From Promethearchaeota archaeon (lineage in GTDB: Archaea > Asgardarchaeota > Lokiarchaeia > Sigynarchaeales > SOKP01), in NCBI GenBank assembly GCA_014730295.1, contig WJIN01000319.1, forward strand, positions 1 through 10,863: a stretch of 10,863 nucleotides of DNA, given 5' to 3'. Below are positions 1 to 6,035 of the stretch, piece after piece. Below the pieces are notes generated by a model. It was not told the DNA's origin. It ran no database searches and saw only the letters and a program-made list of their open reading frames with translations. The position numbers and the translations under genes are program-made. The first letter of the stretch is position 1. Every line of letters begins with the position of its first letter.

Positions 1-2
1 AG

Positions 3-236
3 ACCGGATTTTCCGACTTAAATCGGATTAATCGGCGATGGCGTTCAAATTACGATAATGTGAGATATCTAGATATGCTGGCACGGCTGCTCCTTTATAA
101 CTCTTGGAAACTCAATAAAAAGCGTATCGAGCTTGCAAGAACACGAGATATGAATTCTCGTAGCTGGACACTTAATCAGAACCAAGATACCCTTTGGGAA
201 CTATTTCTCACCACGGAAAAAAAATCAGCGGGGTGA
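3..236 (+). CDS. C-terminal part of a probable DDE transposase (partial at window edge)
   Basis: An open frame enters from the left edge and ends at TGA 234-236, giving 77 visible residues with no start codon needed. The visible part is Arg/Asn-rich, then has a hydrophobic helix (ARLLLYNSWKLNKKRIELAR) and a polar tail with NQNQDTLWELF. A helix of the LLLYNxWxL type near the C-terminus is common in archaeal IS4/ISH-like DDE transposases, which is why I make this call. The DDE residues themselves lie outside the window, so neither the family nor whether the gene is intact can be judged. It is the only plus-strand coding signal in the window, and its GC looks somewhat higher than the AT-rich genes beside it, which fits an acquired element. 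It could instead be an unrelated gene end. Confidence 0.4.
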   Translation, partial: TGFSDLNRINRRWRSNYDNVRYLDMLARLLLYNSWKLNKKRIELARTRDMNSRSWTLNQNQDTLWELFLTTEKKSAG

Positions 237-311
237 TGGGCTAAACCACAAATAATGTCGGCTGAGCGACCACTGTAAAATATGTAAAAGAAAATAAATA
301 ATTAGATACTG

Positions 312-328
312 AAAACAAAAAAAGAAAA
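312..328 (-). terminator. T-rich end after the PCNA gene
   Basis: Immediately after the TAA of the PCNA gene the minus strand reads as nearly pure T (AATTTTCTTTTTTTGTTTTC). Archaeal RNA polymerase commonly terminates at such U-rich tracts without a hairpin, and no stem is seen here. Confidence 0.5.
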
Positions 329-1213
329 TTAAAACTCGTCTTCATCCTCATCAAACTCTGCTTCTTCAGTGCGAGGGGCAATATAATAGTTTACCTGTGA
401 ATCTCCTAACTCACTAAGTTGCATGAGAGCGTGTAAAGGAAAATCCGTAAAAAGTTCAAACGAAATTTGATCTTTATTAGTTAATATAGAGGCAATTTTA
501 CCAATGATATTGAAAAAACTTAGCGAATACGTTCCCGAAAGAGTCTTTGTATCAATTATGTTTTTATATGTTTTATTGCTTTCTTCTTCTAAAGATTCTT
601 GAACTGAACTAAAATCAATCGTGCATATCTTCAGCCTTTCTTTTGAAAAATTTATATTTTGCTCTCCTATGCTTCCTATCTCTTTAAAAATAACTTCTTG
701 GGGGTTCTGAACTAACGTCACCACTTCGGAATAGAGCCCCAGATTACGTAAAATATAGTTTAATTGAGTTTTATTAAGACTAAAAATCCCTGCGTAACCG
801 AGATTTTTTAATTCTTCAAAATGAGTTTCCTCAATTTTAGAGTCTAAGGCAAGTAGAGATCTGTTAATAGAAGAACAAAACTTTTTTGAATAGAGGTCTA
901 AATATAAACACTTCTCTCCGAATGGAAACCTCACTCCCGTTTTGTCTTTACTCTGGCATTTTAGTAACGCTTCTAGATCATCTAAGTTAAGAGTGACCTC
1001 ACCGTCTCTTAAAAATTTATATGAATTGTTATTAAGAATAATAGAGATCAAAACAATTCTTGAGGGATCTGTTTCTTCAATAAAAATCCCGTTCTTTCTA
1101 ATTTTAAACATTGATTCCCTATTGATATGGCTGTATGCTTCAACAAACCGATACAAAGCATACATATCGAATTCAATAGTAGCAAATGCTTTCTTAATAA
1201 GAATAAGATTCAT
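329..1213 (-). CDS. pcn: DNA polymerase sliding clamp (PCNA), divergent
   Basis: This is a PCNA-family clamp, the ring that encircles DNA and tethers polymerases, ligase, FEN1 and other replication and repair factors. The 294-residue product shows the family pattern in order: first helix and strand (about 10-38); GIFIEETDPSRIVL (42-55), matching the canonical 'GIs-x-x-x-MDpShvaLv'; second clamp helix LDDLEALLKCQSKDKTG (77-93); an LLALD segment (120-124) leading to the second domain; helix KTQLNYILRNLGLYSEVV (148-165); and the C-terminal FPLHALMQL then VNYYIAPR (274-281), matching the usual 'Pl-x-x-x-Y ... yYLAPR'. It is longer than the usual 245-260 residues because of a short N-terminal extension, a long acidic connector (about 200-222) and an acidic tail EAEFDEDEDEF. 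The ATG at 1213 has AAAGGAG just upstream. It lies 91 bp after the radical SAM gene. The family call is firm; whether it is the main replicative clamp or a paralogue cannot be told. Confidence 0.85.
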   Translation of the reverse strand: MNLILIKKAFATIEFDMYALYRFVEAYSHINRESMFKIRKNGIFIEETDPSRIVLISIILNNNSYKFLRDGEVTLNLDDLEALLKCQSKDKTGVRFPFGEKCLYLDLYSKKFCSSINRSLLALDSKIEETHFEELKNLGYAGIFSLNKTQLNYILRNLGLYSEVVTLVQNPQEVIFKEIGSIGEQNINFSKERLKICTIDFSSVQESLEEESNKTYKNIIDTKTLSGTYSLSFFNIIGKIASILTNKDQISFELFTDFPLHALMQLSELGDSQVNYYIAPRTEEAEFDEDEDEF

Positions 1214-1216
1214 ATG

Positions 1217-1223
1217 CTCCTTT
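1217..1223 (-). promoter_or_regulatory. Ribosome binding site of the PCNA gene
   Basis: The minus strand reads AAAGGAG three bases before ATG 1213. This supports the chosen start over the internal Met codons. Confidence 0.6.
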
Positions 1224-1268
1224 ACTGAGTCCTTAAACTTAACAAATGAGCTTTTAATCTCATTATTG

Positions 1269-1293
1269 TTTAAATGAGAATAAGAATTTATAA
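1269..1293 (-). promoter_or_regulatory. Candidate archaeal promoter of the PCNA gene
   Basis: Two TATA-like boxes lie on the minus strand in the 91-bp gap: TTATAAAT (about 1286-1292) and ATTTAAAC (1269-1276), about 75 and 58 nt before the start. Either would give a leader of roughly 30-50 nt holding the AAAGGAG site. No convincing BRE can be singled out in such AT-rich DNA. Confidence 0.35.
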
Positions 1294-1304
1294 TAGAATT
1301 AAAT

Positions 1305-2234
1305 TTAGATTCGATCTACTTTATGAAAGACTTTAATTATATGAGGGATAAAAGGACAACGATATCTTTCTTTAAAAGTTATGTTTTCAATTCTCAATAG
1401 ATCGCATGGGTGTTTCATAATTAAAGAAGGAGTAGACTCAAACGAACATCCAGTCACCTCTCCCGTTTCATTTATATTAATCATGTCTTTCCCAAAATGA
1501 CACGGCTCCTTCCATTTTTCAAACCCTTCTTCTTCAAACGCTTTCCTTATAAGTTCGTCAACGTAAAAGAAGGGATATTTTTCGGTTAAGTAAGTAAAGA
1601 GTGGCTTATAGGGGATAATATCAATCAATTCGGTAAATTTAGGATATAACGCGTATACCCTGTCTATATTCGCAGTGTGAATTAACCATCTCACGACGTT
1701 TAGAAAAGTGATCCCCCCATCTTTAAACATTCCACCGTCTATTAATAGATTAGCACCTATTAAGGGAGTTTGGATACGCGTTTCGTTTTCTACTGTGTTA
1801 TCCCGACTCATTACATTCTTTAATCTATGGATTAGTTCAGCGTATTTAGTAGTATTCTTGCCCCACTTATAATAATCAAAGCTAACAGAAAGCATCGTTA
1901 CATGTTCAAGAATTTGCTTAATTTGCTTATTGGAAAAGTGAGAGAAAACATGTCCGTTTGTTGTAAAATTAAAAAGAAGACCTTCTTGCGTGCATTTCTC
2001 TCCCATTTTTATCAAGAACTCGGGATCAGTCAGCGGTTCTCCCCCTCCTAACGCAATTTGGGGAGCAAACCGTTTTATGTAGGGAATTAAGTCCAAGAAA
2101 AATTCACGCGGTTTTTTTTCTTTTAAACCATCGTGAGATCGATAGCAAAAGGGACAATTGAGATTGCATTTGCTTGTAAAATGTAACGAAATCACCTTGA
2201 ACATCGACTCAAAATATTCTGGAATTTCAATCAT
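1305..2234 (-). CDS. Radical SAM protein with cysteine-rich (SPASM/twitch-like) C-terminus
   Basis: A radical SAM enzyme of 309 residues, expected to use a [4Fe-4S] cluster to cleave S-adenosylmethionine and start radical chemistry on a substrate not identifiable here. Visible motifs: the cluster loop CNLNCPFC (C23, C27, C30; CX3CX2C), the SAM-binding GGGEPL (63-68) after beta-2, TTNGH (91-95), and SVSFD (116-120) on beta-4. The C-terminal part has four more cysteines, C245, C263, C277 and C293; C245 to C263 follows the pattern 'C...N-x-x-G-x-V-x-G-C' seen at the start of SPASM/twitch domains, which hold auxiliary Fe-S clusters. The full seven-cysteine SPASM set is not present, so a twitch-like domain is likelier. 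SPASM/twitch enzymes often modify peptides or proteins or mature other enzymes. There is no short precursor peptide gene next to it except the doubtful frame at 5793-5900, 2.7 kb away. Start: ATG 2234 with GAGGA in front and an in-frame stop just upstream. Confidence 0.85.
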   Translation of the reverse strand: MIEIPEYFESMFKVISLHFTSKCNLNCPFCYRSHDGLKEKKPREFFLDLIPYIKRFAPQIALGGGEPLTDPEFLIKMGEKCTQEGLLFNFTTNGHVFSHFSNKQIKQILEHVTMLSVSFDYYKWGKNTTKYAELIHRLKNVMSRDNTVENETRIQTPLIGANLLIDGGMFKDGGITFLNVVRWLIHTANIDRVYALYPKFTELIDIIPYKPLFTYLTEKYPFFYVDELIRKAFEEEGFEKWKEPCHFGKDMININETGEVTGCSFESTPSLIMKHPCDLLRIENITFKERYRCPFIPHIIKVFHKVDRI

Positions 2235-2237
2235 ACA

Positions 2238-2242
2238 TCCTC
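2238..2242 (-). promoter_or_regulatory. Ribosome binding site of the radical SAM gene
   Basis: The minus strand reads GAGGA three bases before ATG 2234, the same close spacing as at the PCNA gene. An overlapping ATG upstream is out of frame. Confidence 0.5.
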
Positions 2243-2285
2243 ATTATTTAAAACAATTTTTCTTATTATTATTCTTGATAGAAGG

Positions 2286-2293
2286 TTTATAAA
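2286..2293 (-). promoter_or_regulatory. Candidate TATA box of the radical SAM gene
   Basis: TTTATAAA lies about 52 nt before ATG 2234. Transcription starting about 25 nt downstream would leave a leader of about 27 nt containing the GAGGA site, a normal archaeal arrangement. The box is palindromic, so its orientation comes only from context. Confidence 0.5.
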
Positions 2294-2296
2294 TTC

Positions 2297-2305
2297 AAAA
2301 AAGAA
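2297..2305 (-). terminator. T-rich end after the 796-residue LRR gene
   Basis: Two bases after the TAA at 2307-2309 the minus strand reads TTCTTTTTT. It is short, so partial read-through into the radical SAM gene is possible. Confidence 0.4.
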
Positions 2306-2306
2306 C

Positions 2307-4697
2307 TTAATTTGAGACTTTCACTCCACGTTGTTTTAGATTTTCTAATACTTCCTTCGAGTTTTCGTCTAAAGGATTTCTCCAAATTCGTAATTCTTCC
2401 AAACAGTTTAAGTTAAGAATTTCCTGTGGAAGAACCTTTATATTATTATCTGCAACGTTCAACTTTTTGAGTGCTGTAAGCCTTAATAATAATTGAGGAA
2501 AAACATTAAAGCTATTTTTAGACAGGTGAAGCTCCTCAAGGTATTGAAGGGTAGCTATCGACGCGGGAAGCTCTGAAAATTTATTTCCAGATAATCCTAA
2601 TTTTGTTAACAACGTTAAGTTTCCAATAGTTTCGGGGAGGGAAGGGAAATAATTAAACTCTAAATATAATGTTTTTAGCGAATGAAGTTCAGTTATAAAT
2701 TCTGGAAACGTTTGAAACTCGTTTTCTGAAACTCCTAATGCTTCTAAAGATTTAATCCTTTTTAGCGATTGTGGTAAGTCTGATAAGCGATTATATCCCA
2801 ACCACAATTTTTTAAGTGAGTTTAAATTTCCTATTGATTCTGGAATTGATTCCAGTTTATTATCACTAAGACTTAGTTCTTCGAGATTTTTGAGCTTCAG
2901 GATTTGATCTGGTACTTTAGTCAAATCATTTGCGTCTAAACCCAACTGTGTAAGGGAATCAAGCTGTTCAAAGCACTCTGGAAGCGAGTGTATCTTGTTT
3001 CCGTTTAATCTCAATTCTATTAACGAAGGTAGGTTACAAATCGATTCTGGTAATTCTTCAAGTTCGCTACCAGTATATTCAAATCCTAAAATCAAGTGTC
3101 TGAGCGAACGGAGGCTCCCTATTCCGTTAGGAAGCTTTTTCAGATTATTGCCAGTTAATTCTAACCGTTCAAGAGAAGAGAGGTTTTCTATTGTTTCTGG
3201 AAGACTTGTCAACCGATTATCGTCTAAAATCAATTCTTTTAGAGAGGTTAATCCACCGATTGAGTCTGGAAGATGAGTTAGATCGTTATTATACAATATT
3301 AAACTTTCGAGAGAGACTAATTTCCCAATTGAATTTGGAAGAGATTTTAATTTCACGCTATCAACCATAGTGTTAAATAGTTCCAGTTTTTTTAGAGAAG
3401 TAAGATTTCCTATACACTCAGGTAGGTCTGTGAGATCGTTATCGCTTATTCTCAGAATTTCGAGCGATTTTAATCTACATATTTGTTGGGGAAGCACTTT
3501 GAGATAACAATATTCTAAATCCAGTTCCTTGAGATTGGTAAGATCCTCGAGCCATTCTGGAATTTCGTCAAAATTATTATCGTTCAACTGTAATTTTTCG
3601 AGAGCTTTAAAATATTTAATGTAGTTGGGGAATTTTTCAAGATTCCACGAAGTAAAATCTACTTCTTTACAGATTTTAAGATTTTGCAAGGAATCTGGAA
3701 AATAGGTGATTTTCCACCAATCTAAATCTAAATCGCTCAGAGAGGTTAGATTACCAAAGGACTCTGGAAGAATAGACAAAGGATTTTCGTACAAATAAAG
3801 CCTTTCTAGGGAAACGAGGTCTCCAAAGGATTCCGGAAGCTTTTCAATCATATTGAAACCCAAATCGAGTTCTTGAAGCGAGAGCAAGTTTCCTATTGAT
3901 TCTGGTAAGGTTTTTAACCGATTATAAGATACGTTCAGTTTTTTTAACGAAGTTAATCTCCCTATCGATTCAGGCAATTCTCTTAAGAAGTTTCCCGATA
4001 AATCTAGTTCTTTAATCTCTTCGAGAACCTTAAATTCGCCTATGGTTTCAGGAATTTGTTCTAAAAATTGGGAAGATAAATCGAGCTTTCCTTTCTCCTT
4101 TTTCTCTTTAACAAAACGATCGCAAAACACTTCTTCAACGATAGCACGTGCCTCAGTGCTTCCTTTTGAGATGAGAATATTACCTAGCGAAATAACGTCG
4201 TATGGATTCATTTTTTTCAGTTTTGAGATATTAAACATGGATTCAATCACGTGAAGATCGTTTTCTTGAAACTCTAACTCCCATAGTTCGGGATCGTCTT
4301 GCCAACTGCATTTTAATTCGCAGATGTTAAAAAAAAGGTTATCTCCTTCTCTCCCCCAAAGACTTCTTAATTTTTTATCGAATTCCTCGTTAAATTCATC
4401 GGTGTTTAAGTAATTATTATCGATCTCTCCCTTTATAACGTCCCTCGAGGTTTTAAACGCCCACGCAATTTCGCTCATCGCCCCTCCATCGCTTCCATCA
4501 ACACAGATTAAACGATTCGAGAGAATTTCGTCTTCAGATGCCCCCACTTCATCGTAATATTCAAGTAATTTTTTAACAGTTTCGGAATACGAATCTTGCT
4601 GAGTATCAGTAACTCTCACCTCACCGTACCCAGAGAGACGCCAAGCAATAATAGAGCAATTTGGGATGAGAATAAATTTTTCTTTCTTTTCCTTCAT
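2307..4697 (-). CDS. Leucine-rich-repeat protein, 24 repeats, with unidentified N-terminal domain
   Basis: A 796-residue, probably cytosolic scaffold or interaction protein. Residues 1 to about 145 form a domain I do not recognise (strand-rich start FILIPNCSIIAWRLSG, then LICVDGSDGGAMSEIAWAF at 63-81); its glycine-rich stretch is not a P-loop. Residues about 147-198 are helical and resemble the helical units of the larger LRR protein in this window. From residue 204 to about 770 I count 24 LRRs of 23 residues with consensus LxLxxNxLxxLPxSIGNLxSLxx, the Shoc2/PIRL (plant intracellular Ras-group) type. Two repeats carry 4-5 residue bulges (about 441-449 and 539-546). The array ends in a cap, VLENLKQRGVKVSN. 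LRRs of this class bind proteins on their concave face; Shoc2 acts on Ras-family GTPases in eukaryotes, which is only a suggestion here. No signal peptide or membrane segment. ATG 4697 has only GAGAAG directly abutting it; an in-frame stop lies upstream. Confidence 0.85.
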   Translation of the reverse strand: MKEKKEKFILIPNCSIIAWRLSGYGEVRVTDTQQDSYSETVKKLLEYYDEVGASEDEILSNRLICVDGSDGGAMSEIAWAFKTSRDVIKGEIDNNYLNTDEFNEEFDKKLRSLWGREGDNLFFNICELKCSWQDDPELWELEFQENDLHVIESMFNISKLKKMNPYDVISLGNILISKGSTEARAIVEEVFCDRFVKEKKEKGKLDLSSQFLEQIPETIGEFKVLEEIKELDLSGNFLRELPESIGRLTSLKKLNVSYNRLKTLPESIGNLLSLQELDLGFNMIEKLPESFGDLVSLERLYLYENPLSILPESFGNLTSLSDLDLDWWKITYFPDSLQNLKICKEVDFTSWNLEKFPNYIKYFKALEKLQLNDNNFDEIPEWLEDLTNLKELDLEYCYLKVLPQQICRLKSLEILRISDNDLTDLPECIGNLTSLKKLELFNTMVDSVKLKSLPNSIGKLVSLESLILYNNDLTHLPDSIGGLTSLKELILDDNRLTSLPETIENLSSLERLELTGNNLKKLPNGIGSLRSLRHLILGFEYTGSELEELPESICNLPSLIELRLNGNKIHSLPECFEQLDSLTQLGLDANDLTKVPDQILKLKNLEELSLSDNKLESIPESIGNLNSLKKLWLGYNRLSDLPQSLKRIKSLEALGVSENEFQTFPEFITELHSLKTLYLEFNYFPSLPETIGNLTLLTKLGLSGNKFSELPASIATLQYLEELHLSKNSFNVFPQLLLRLTALKKLNVADNNIKVLPQEILNLNCLEELRIWRNPLDENSKEVLENLKQRGVKVSN
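2310..4088 (-). repeat. Array of 24 leucine-rich repeats (69-bp period)
   Basis: Protein-coding tandem repeat of 23 residues per unit, residues about 204-796 of the host gene, ending in a non-repeat cap. Units have drifted at DNA level. Most units end in LxSLxx; repeats 6-8 and 20-23 depart most from consensus (for example FP or IP replacing LP). Confidence 0.85.
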
Positions 4698-4741
4698 CTT
4701 CTCAGCAACAGTTTGAGTTTTAATTTTTGTAAATTAAATTC

Positions 4742-4772
4742 ATTTAATATATTAGGATTTTTAAATATAAAT
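4742..4772 (-). promoter_or_regulatory. Candidate promoter of the 796-residue LRR gene
   Basis: On the minus strand two AT boxes lie here: TTTATATTTAAAA (about 4760-4772) and AATATATTAAAT (4742-4753). The nearer box is about 45-55 nt before ATG 4697, giving a leader of about 25 nt. The DNA is uniformly AT-rich, so this is weak. Confidence 0.3.
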
Positions 4773-4930
4773 TCCTACTATCTTGTTAAATTTTGCAGAG
4801 ATCAAGCATATACCATCATTATCTTACCAAACAAGCATTTGGGATTTTTTTTCTCACTAACTATTTATAAAACTTTCATTTTACGAATCTCGCTTTTTTT
4901 AAATAATGTACACAAATCTAGGAATAGAAT

Positions 4931-4956
4931 GGGAAAAAATATGAATAATAAAAAAG
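4931..4956 (-). terminator. T-rich end after the zinc-ribbon gene
   Basis: Ten bases past the TAA at 4966-4968 the minus strand has two T tracts, CTTTTTTATT then ATTTTTTCCC. No hairpin is evident, as expected for archaeal U-tract termination. The rest of the gap down to 4698 shows no credible gene on either strand. Confidence 0.5.
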
Positions 4957-4965
4957 ATTTTAAAT

Positions 4966-5721
4966 TTATATGTTTAAGATTTCCGAAACTTTTTTTATGC
5001 ACATTTCCATATTAGAGAGACCTGGGGTAAACTGGATGTTTCTTCCCTTTGTATACGGTTTCGATGCTTTTTCCCACAGCTTCTTGAACTTTTTAAACGG
5101 TTCTCTCAAAGAATCAACATTCTTATCTCCGTATATCGCTTTTCTCATGAGTGCTACGAGATCCATCATCCCCCGCATCAATGGATGGGTTTGAGGGAGT
5201 TCCAAGCGAAATGCGATGTTAATAGTAGTACCTAGCCACCATATCTGGGATTTGATGCTATGTTCCCTTTTATCTTTTTCGATCACTCGAGGAACGGTAG
5301 TCATTGCCTTCACAGCATCAACCGATTTAAATGCTTTTTGCTCGTTCAATTTTTTGTTTATAGTATCTAAAGTTTTTTCCAATCTATTGTATAATCGATC
5401 ATCATGAATGAAATTCTTGTACATTTGTAAGTATGTTAACACAAACAGGTAAAATTTTGCAACGCGTTCGATAGGCCAATCTCCATATACGTAGAAGCTA
5501 ATTGCATCAAACAAGTTCTTAAATAGCATGAAAAAGTCGAAATACCGTTCATTTTCAGGATTATTATATGTAAATTCCAGTTCACATATCGCTTCATAAA
5601 ACTCTGCTAATTCGCGTTCGCTCAAATAGAGCGGGTATCCGTCTAAATTCGTTAAACAATTGTAGCATGCTGCCCACGTCGATTCGACGGGTTGCCCGCA
5701 CTGAGGACATAAATTTGCCAT
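4966..5721 (-). CDS. Zinc-ribbon protein with an all-helical C-terminal region, function unknown
   Basis: The 251-residue product starts with a zinc ribbon: CPQCG (C5, C8) and CYNC (C19, C22), spaced CX2C-X10-CX2C, which should hold one structural zinc. The rest (about 33-251) is predicted by eye to be alpha-helical, with aromatic-rich helices such as RYFDFFMLFKNLFDAISFYV and AKFYLFVLTYLQMYKNF around residues 59-105, and a basic, Lys-rich stretch near 205-228 (KKFKKLWEKASK). The aromatic helices are amphipathic and I do not call them membrane spans. I do not recognise the helical domain and assign no function. N-terminal ribbons of this type in archaea often serve protein or nucleic-acid binding. 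Start: ATG 5721 with a clear AAAAGGAG site. It stands alone between the two LRR genes, with 268 and 314 bp on either side. Confidence 0.75.
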   Translation of the reverse strand: MANLCPQCGQPVESTWAACYNCLTNLDGYPLYLSERELAEFYEAICELEFTYNNPENERYFDFFMLFKNLFDAISFYVYGDWPIERVAKFYLFVLTYLQMYKNFIHDDRLYNRLEKTLDTINKKLNEQKAFKSVDAVKAMTTVPRVIEKDKREHSIKSQIWWLGTTINIAFRLELPQTHPLMRGMMDLVALMRKAIYGDKNVDSLREPFKKFKKLWEKASKPYTKGRNIQFTPGLSNMEMCIKKVSEILNI

Positions 5722-5730
5722 AATTTTATT

Positions 5731-5738
5731 CTCCTTTT
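5731..5738 (-). promoter_or_regulatory. Ribosome binding site of the zinc-ribbon gene
   Basis: AAAAGGAG lies nine bases before ATG 5721. It is the best-spaced Shine-Dalgarno site in the window and fixes the start. Confidence 0.7.
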
Positions 5739-5760
5739 AATTTGATTTTTTTCATTTGGT

Positions 5761-5774
5761 TATATTTTATTTAA
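5761..5774 (-). promoter_or_regulatory. Candidate promoter of the zinc-ribbon gene
   Basis: The minus strand reads TTAAATAAAATATA about 40-53 nt before ATG 5721, preceded by a purine-rich stretch (AAGAAGAAAGAA) that could act as a BRE. Transcription would start close to, and just upstream of, the AAAAGGAG site. Confidence 0.35.
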
Positions 5775-5792
5775 TTCTTTCTTCTTAAAAAG

Positions 5793-5900
5793 CTAGTTAA
5801 ATTTTTTCTCAATCAGATCTAATTTACGAAGCATCCAATCTTTAAATCGGGGAAAATCAGAAATAGATTTTATTAAGATTTGTCTTATGGATATATTCAC
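5793..5900 (-). CDS. Possible 35-residue peptide or gene remnant
   Basis: A short frame from GTG 5900 to TAG 5793 encodes a peptide with residues ILIKSISDFPRFKDWMLRKL in the middle and an end LIEKKFN. The pattern of hydrophobic and charged residues is typical of a real amphipathic helix pair and not of noncoding AT-rich DNA. AAAAAGGTGA overlaps the GTG and could instead serve as a ribosome site for a start further in (an ATA codon at the right distance, or a lost ATG). It may be a small gene, the tail of a decayed gene, or chance. It lies 71 bp before the zinc-ribbon gene on the same strand. Confidence 0.25.
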   Translation of the reverse strand: MNISIRQILIKSISDFPRFKDWMLRKLDLIEKKFN

Positions 5901-6035
5901 CTTTTTATTAACTTAAACCTTATAACTCTAATAGATTTTTTGCAAGTCGAAAGATTATAATAAATCAGCACTAAATTCCAATGTTTCTTCTAAAAGAGAT
6001 CTCGAAAACACTCTTCCTCACCCGATTGAGAATTA

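Larger units (their letters stand above)
5722..6035 (-). other. 314-bp gap between the zinc-ribbon gene and the large LRR gene
   Basis: This stretch holds the promoter and ribosome site of the zinc-ribbon gene at its left end and a possible 35-codon frame (5793-5900). The part next to the large LRR gene (about 5905-6035) has a GAGATCTC palindrome at 5997-6004. It shows no strong T tract on the minus strand, so the terminator of the large LRR gene is not obvious. I see no tRNA-like or other RNA structure. Confidence 0.5.

Noticed and set aside
942..1277. 111-codon plus-strand frame opposite the PCNA gene
   Set aside because: It lies almost wholly antisense to a clear PCNA coding region and its product has no recognisable pattern.
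2310..4088. Regular 69-bp periodicity considered as a CRISPR array or satellite
   Set aside because: The period is exactly 23 codons, stays in frame and encodes LRR consensus; there are no identical repeats separated by unique spacers.
2995..4254. Plus-strand frames opposite the LRR array (2995-3276 and 4042-4254)
   Set aside because: Their Ser/Arg/Pro-rich products repeat with the 69-bp LRR period and are antisense by-products of the repeat.
4440..4520. Glycine-rich CVDGSDGGAMSEIAW considered as a nucleotide-binding P-loop
   Set aside because: There is no GxxxxGK[ST] pattern and no following Asp or NKxD motif, so a fused GTPase or NTPase domain is not supported in either LRR protein.
4596..5015. 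139-codon plus-strand frame spanning the gap between the zinc-ribbon and 796-residue LRR genes
   Set aside because: Both its ends are antisense to real genes and its middle is AT-rich noncoding DNA. The product is Phe/Leu/Asn-rich, as expected from such DNA, and there is no ribosome site.
4970..5407. Two plus-strand frames (4970-5194 and 5216-5407) opposite the zinc-ribbon gene
   Set aside because: They are shadows of the minus-strand gene, which has a zinc ribbon and a strong ribosome site.
5020..5721. Aromatic-rich helices of the zinc-ribbon protein considered as membrane spans
   Set aside because: The helices contain charged residues at regular intervals (for example D, K, R, E every few positions), so they are amphipathic and unlike transmembrane segments.
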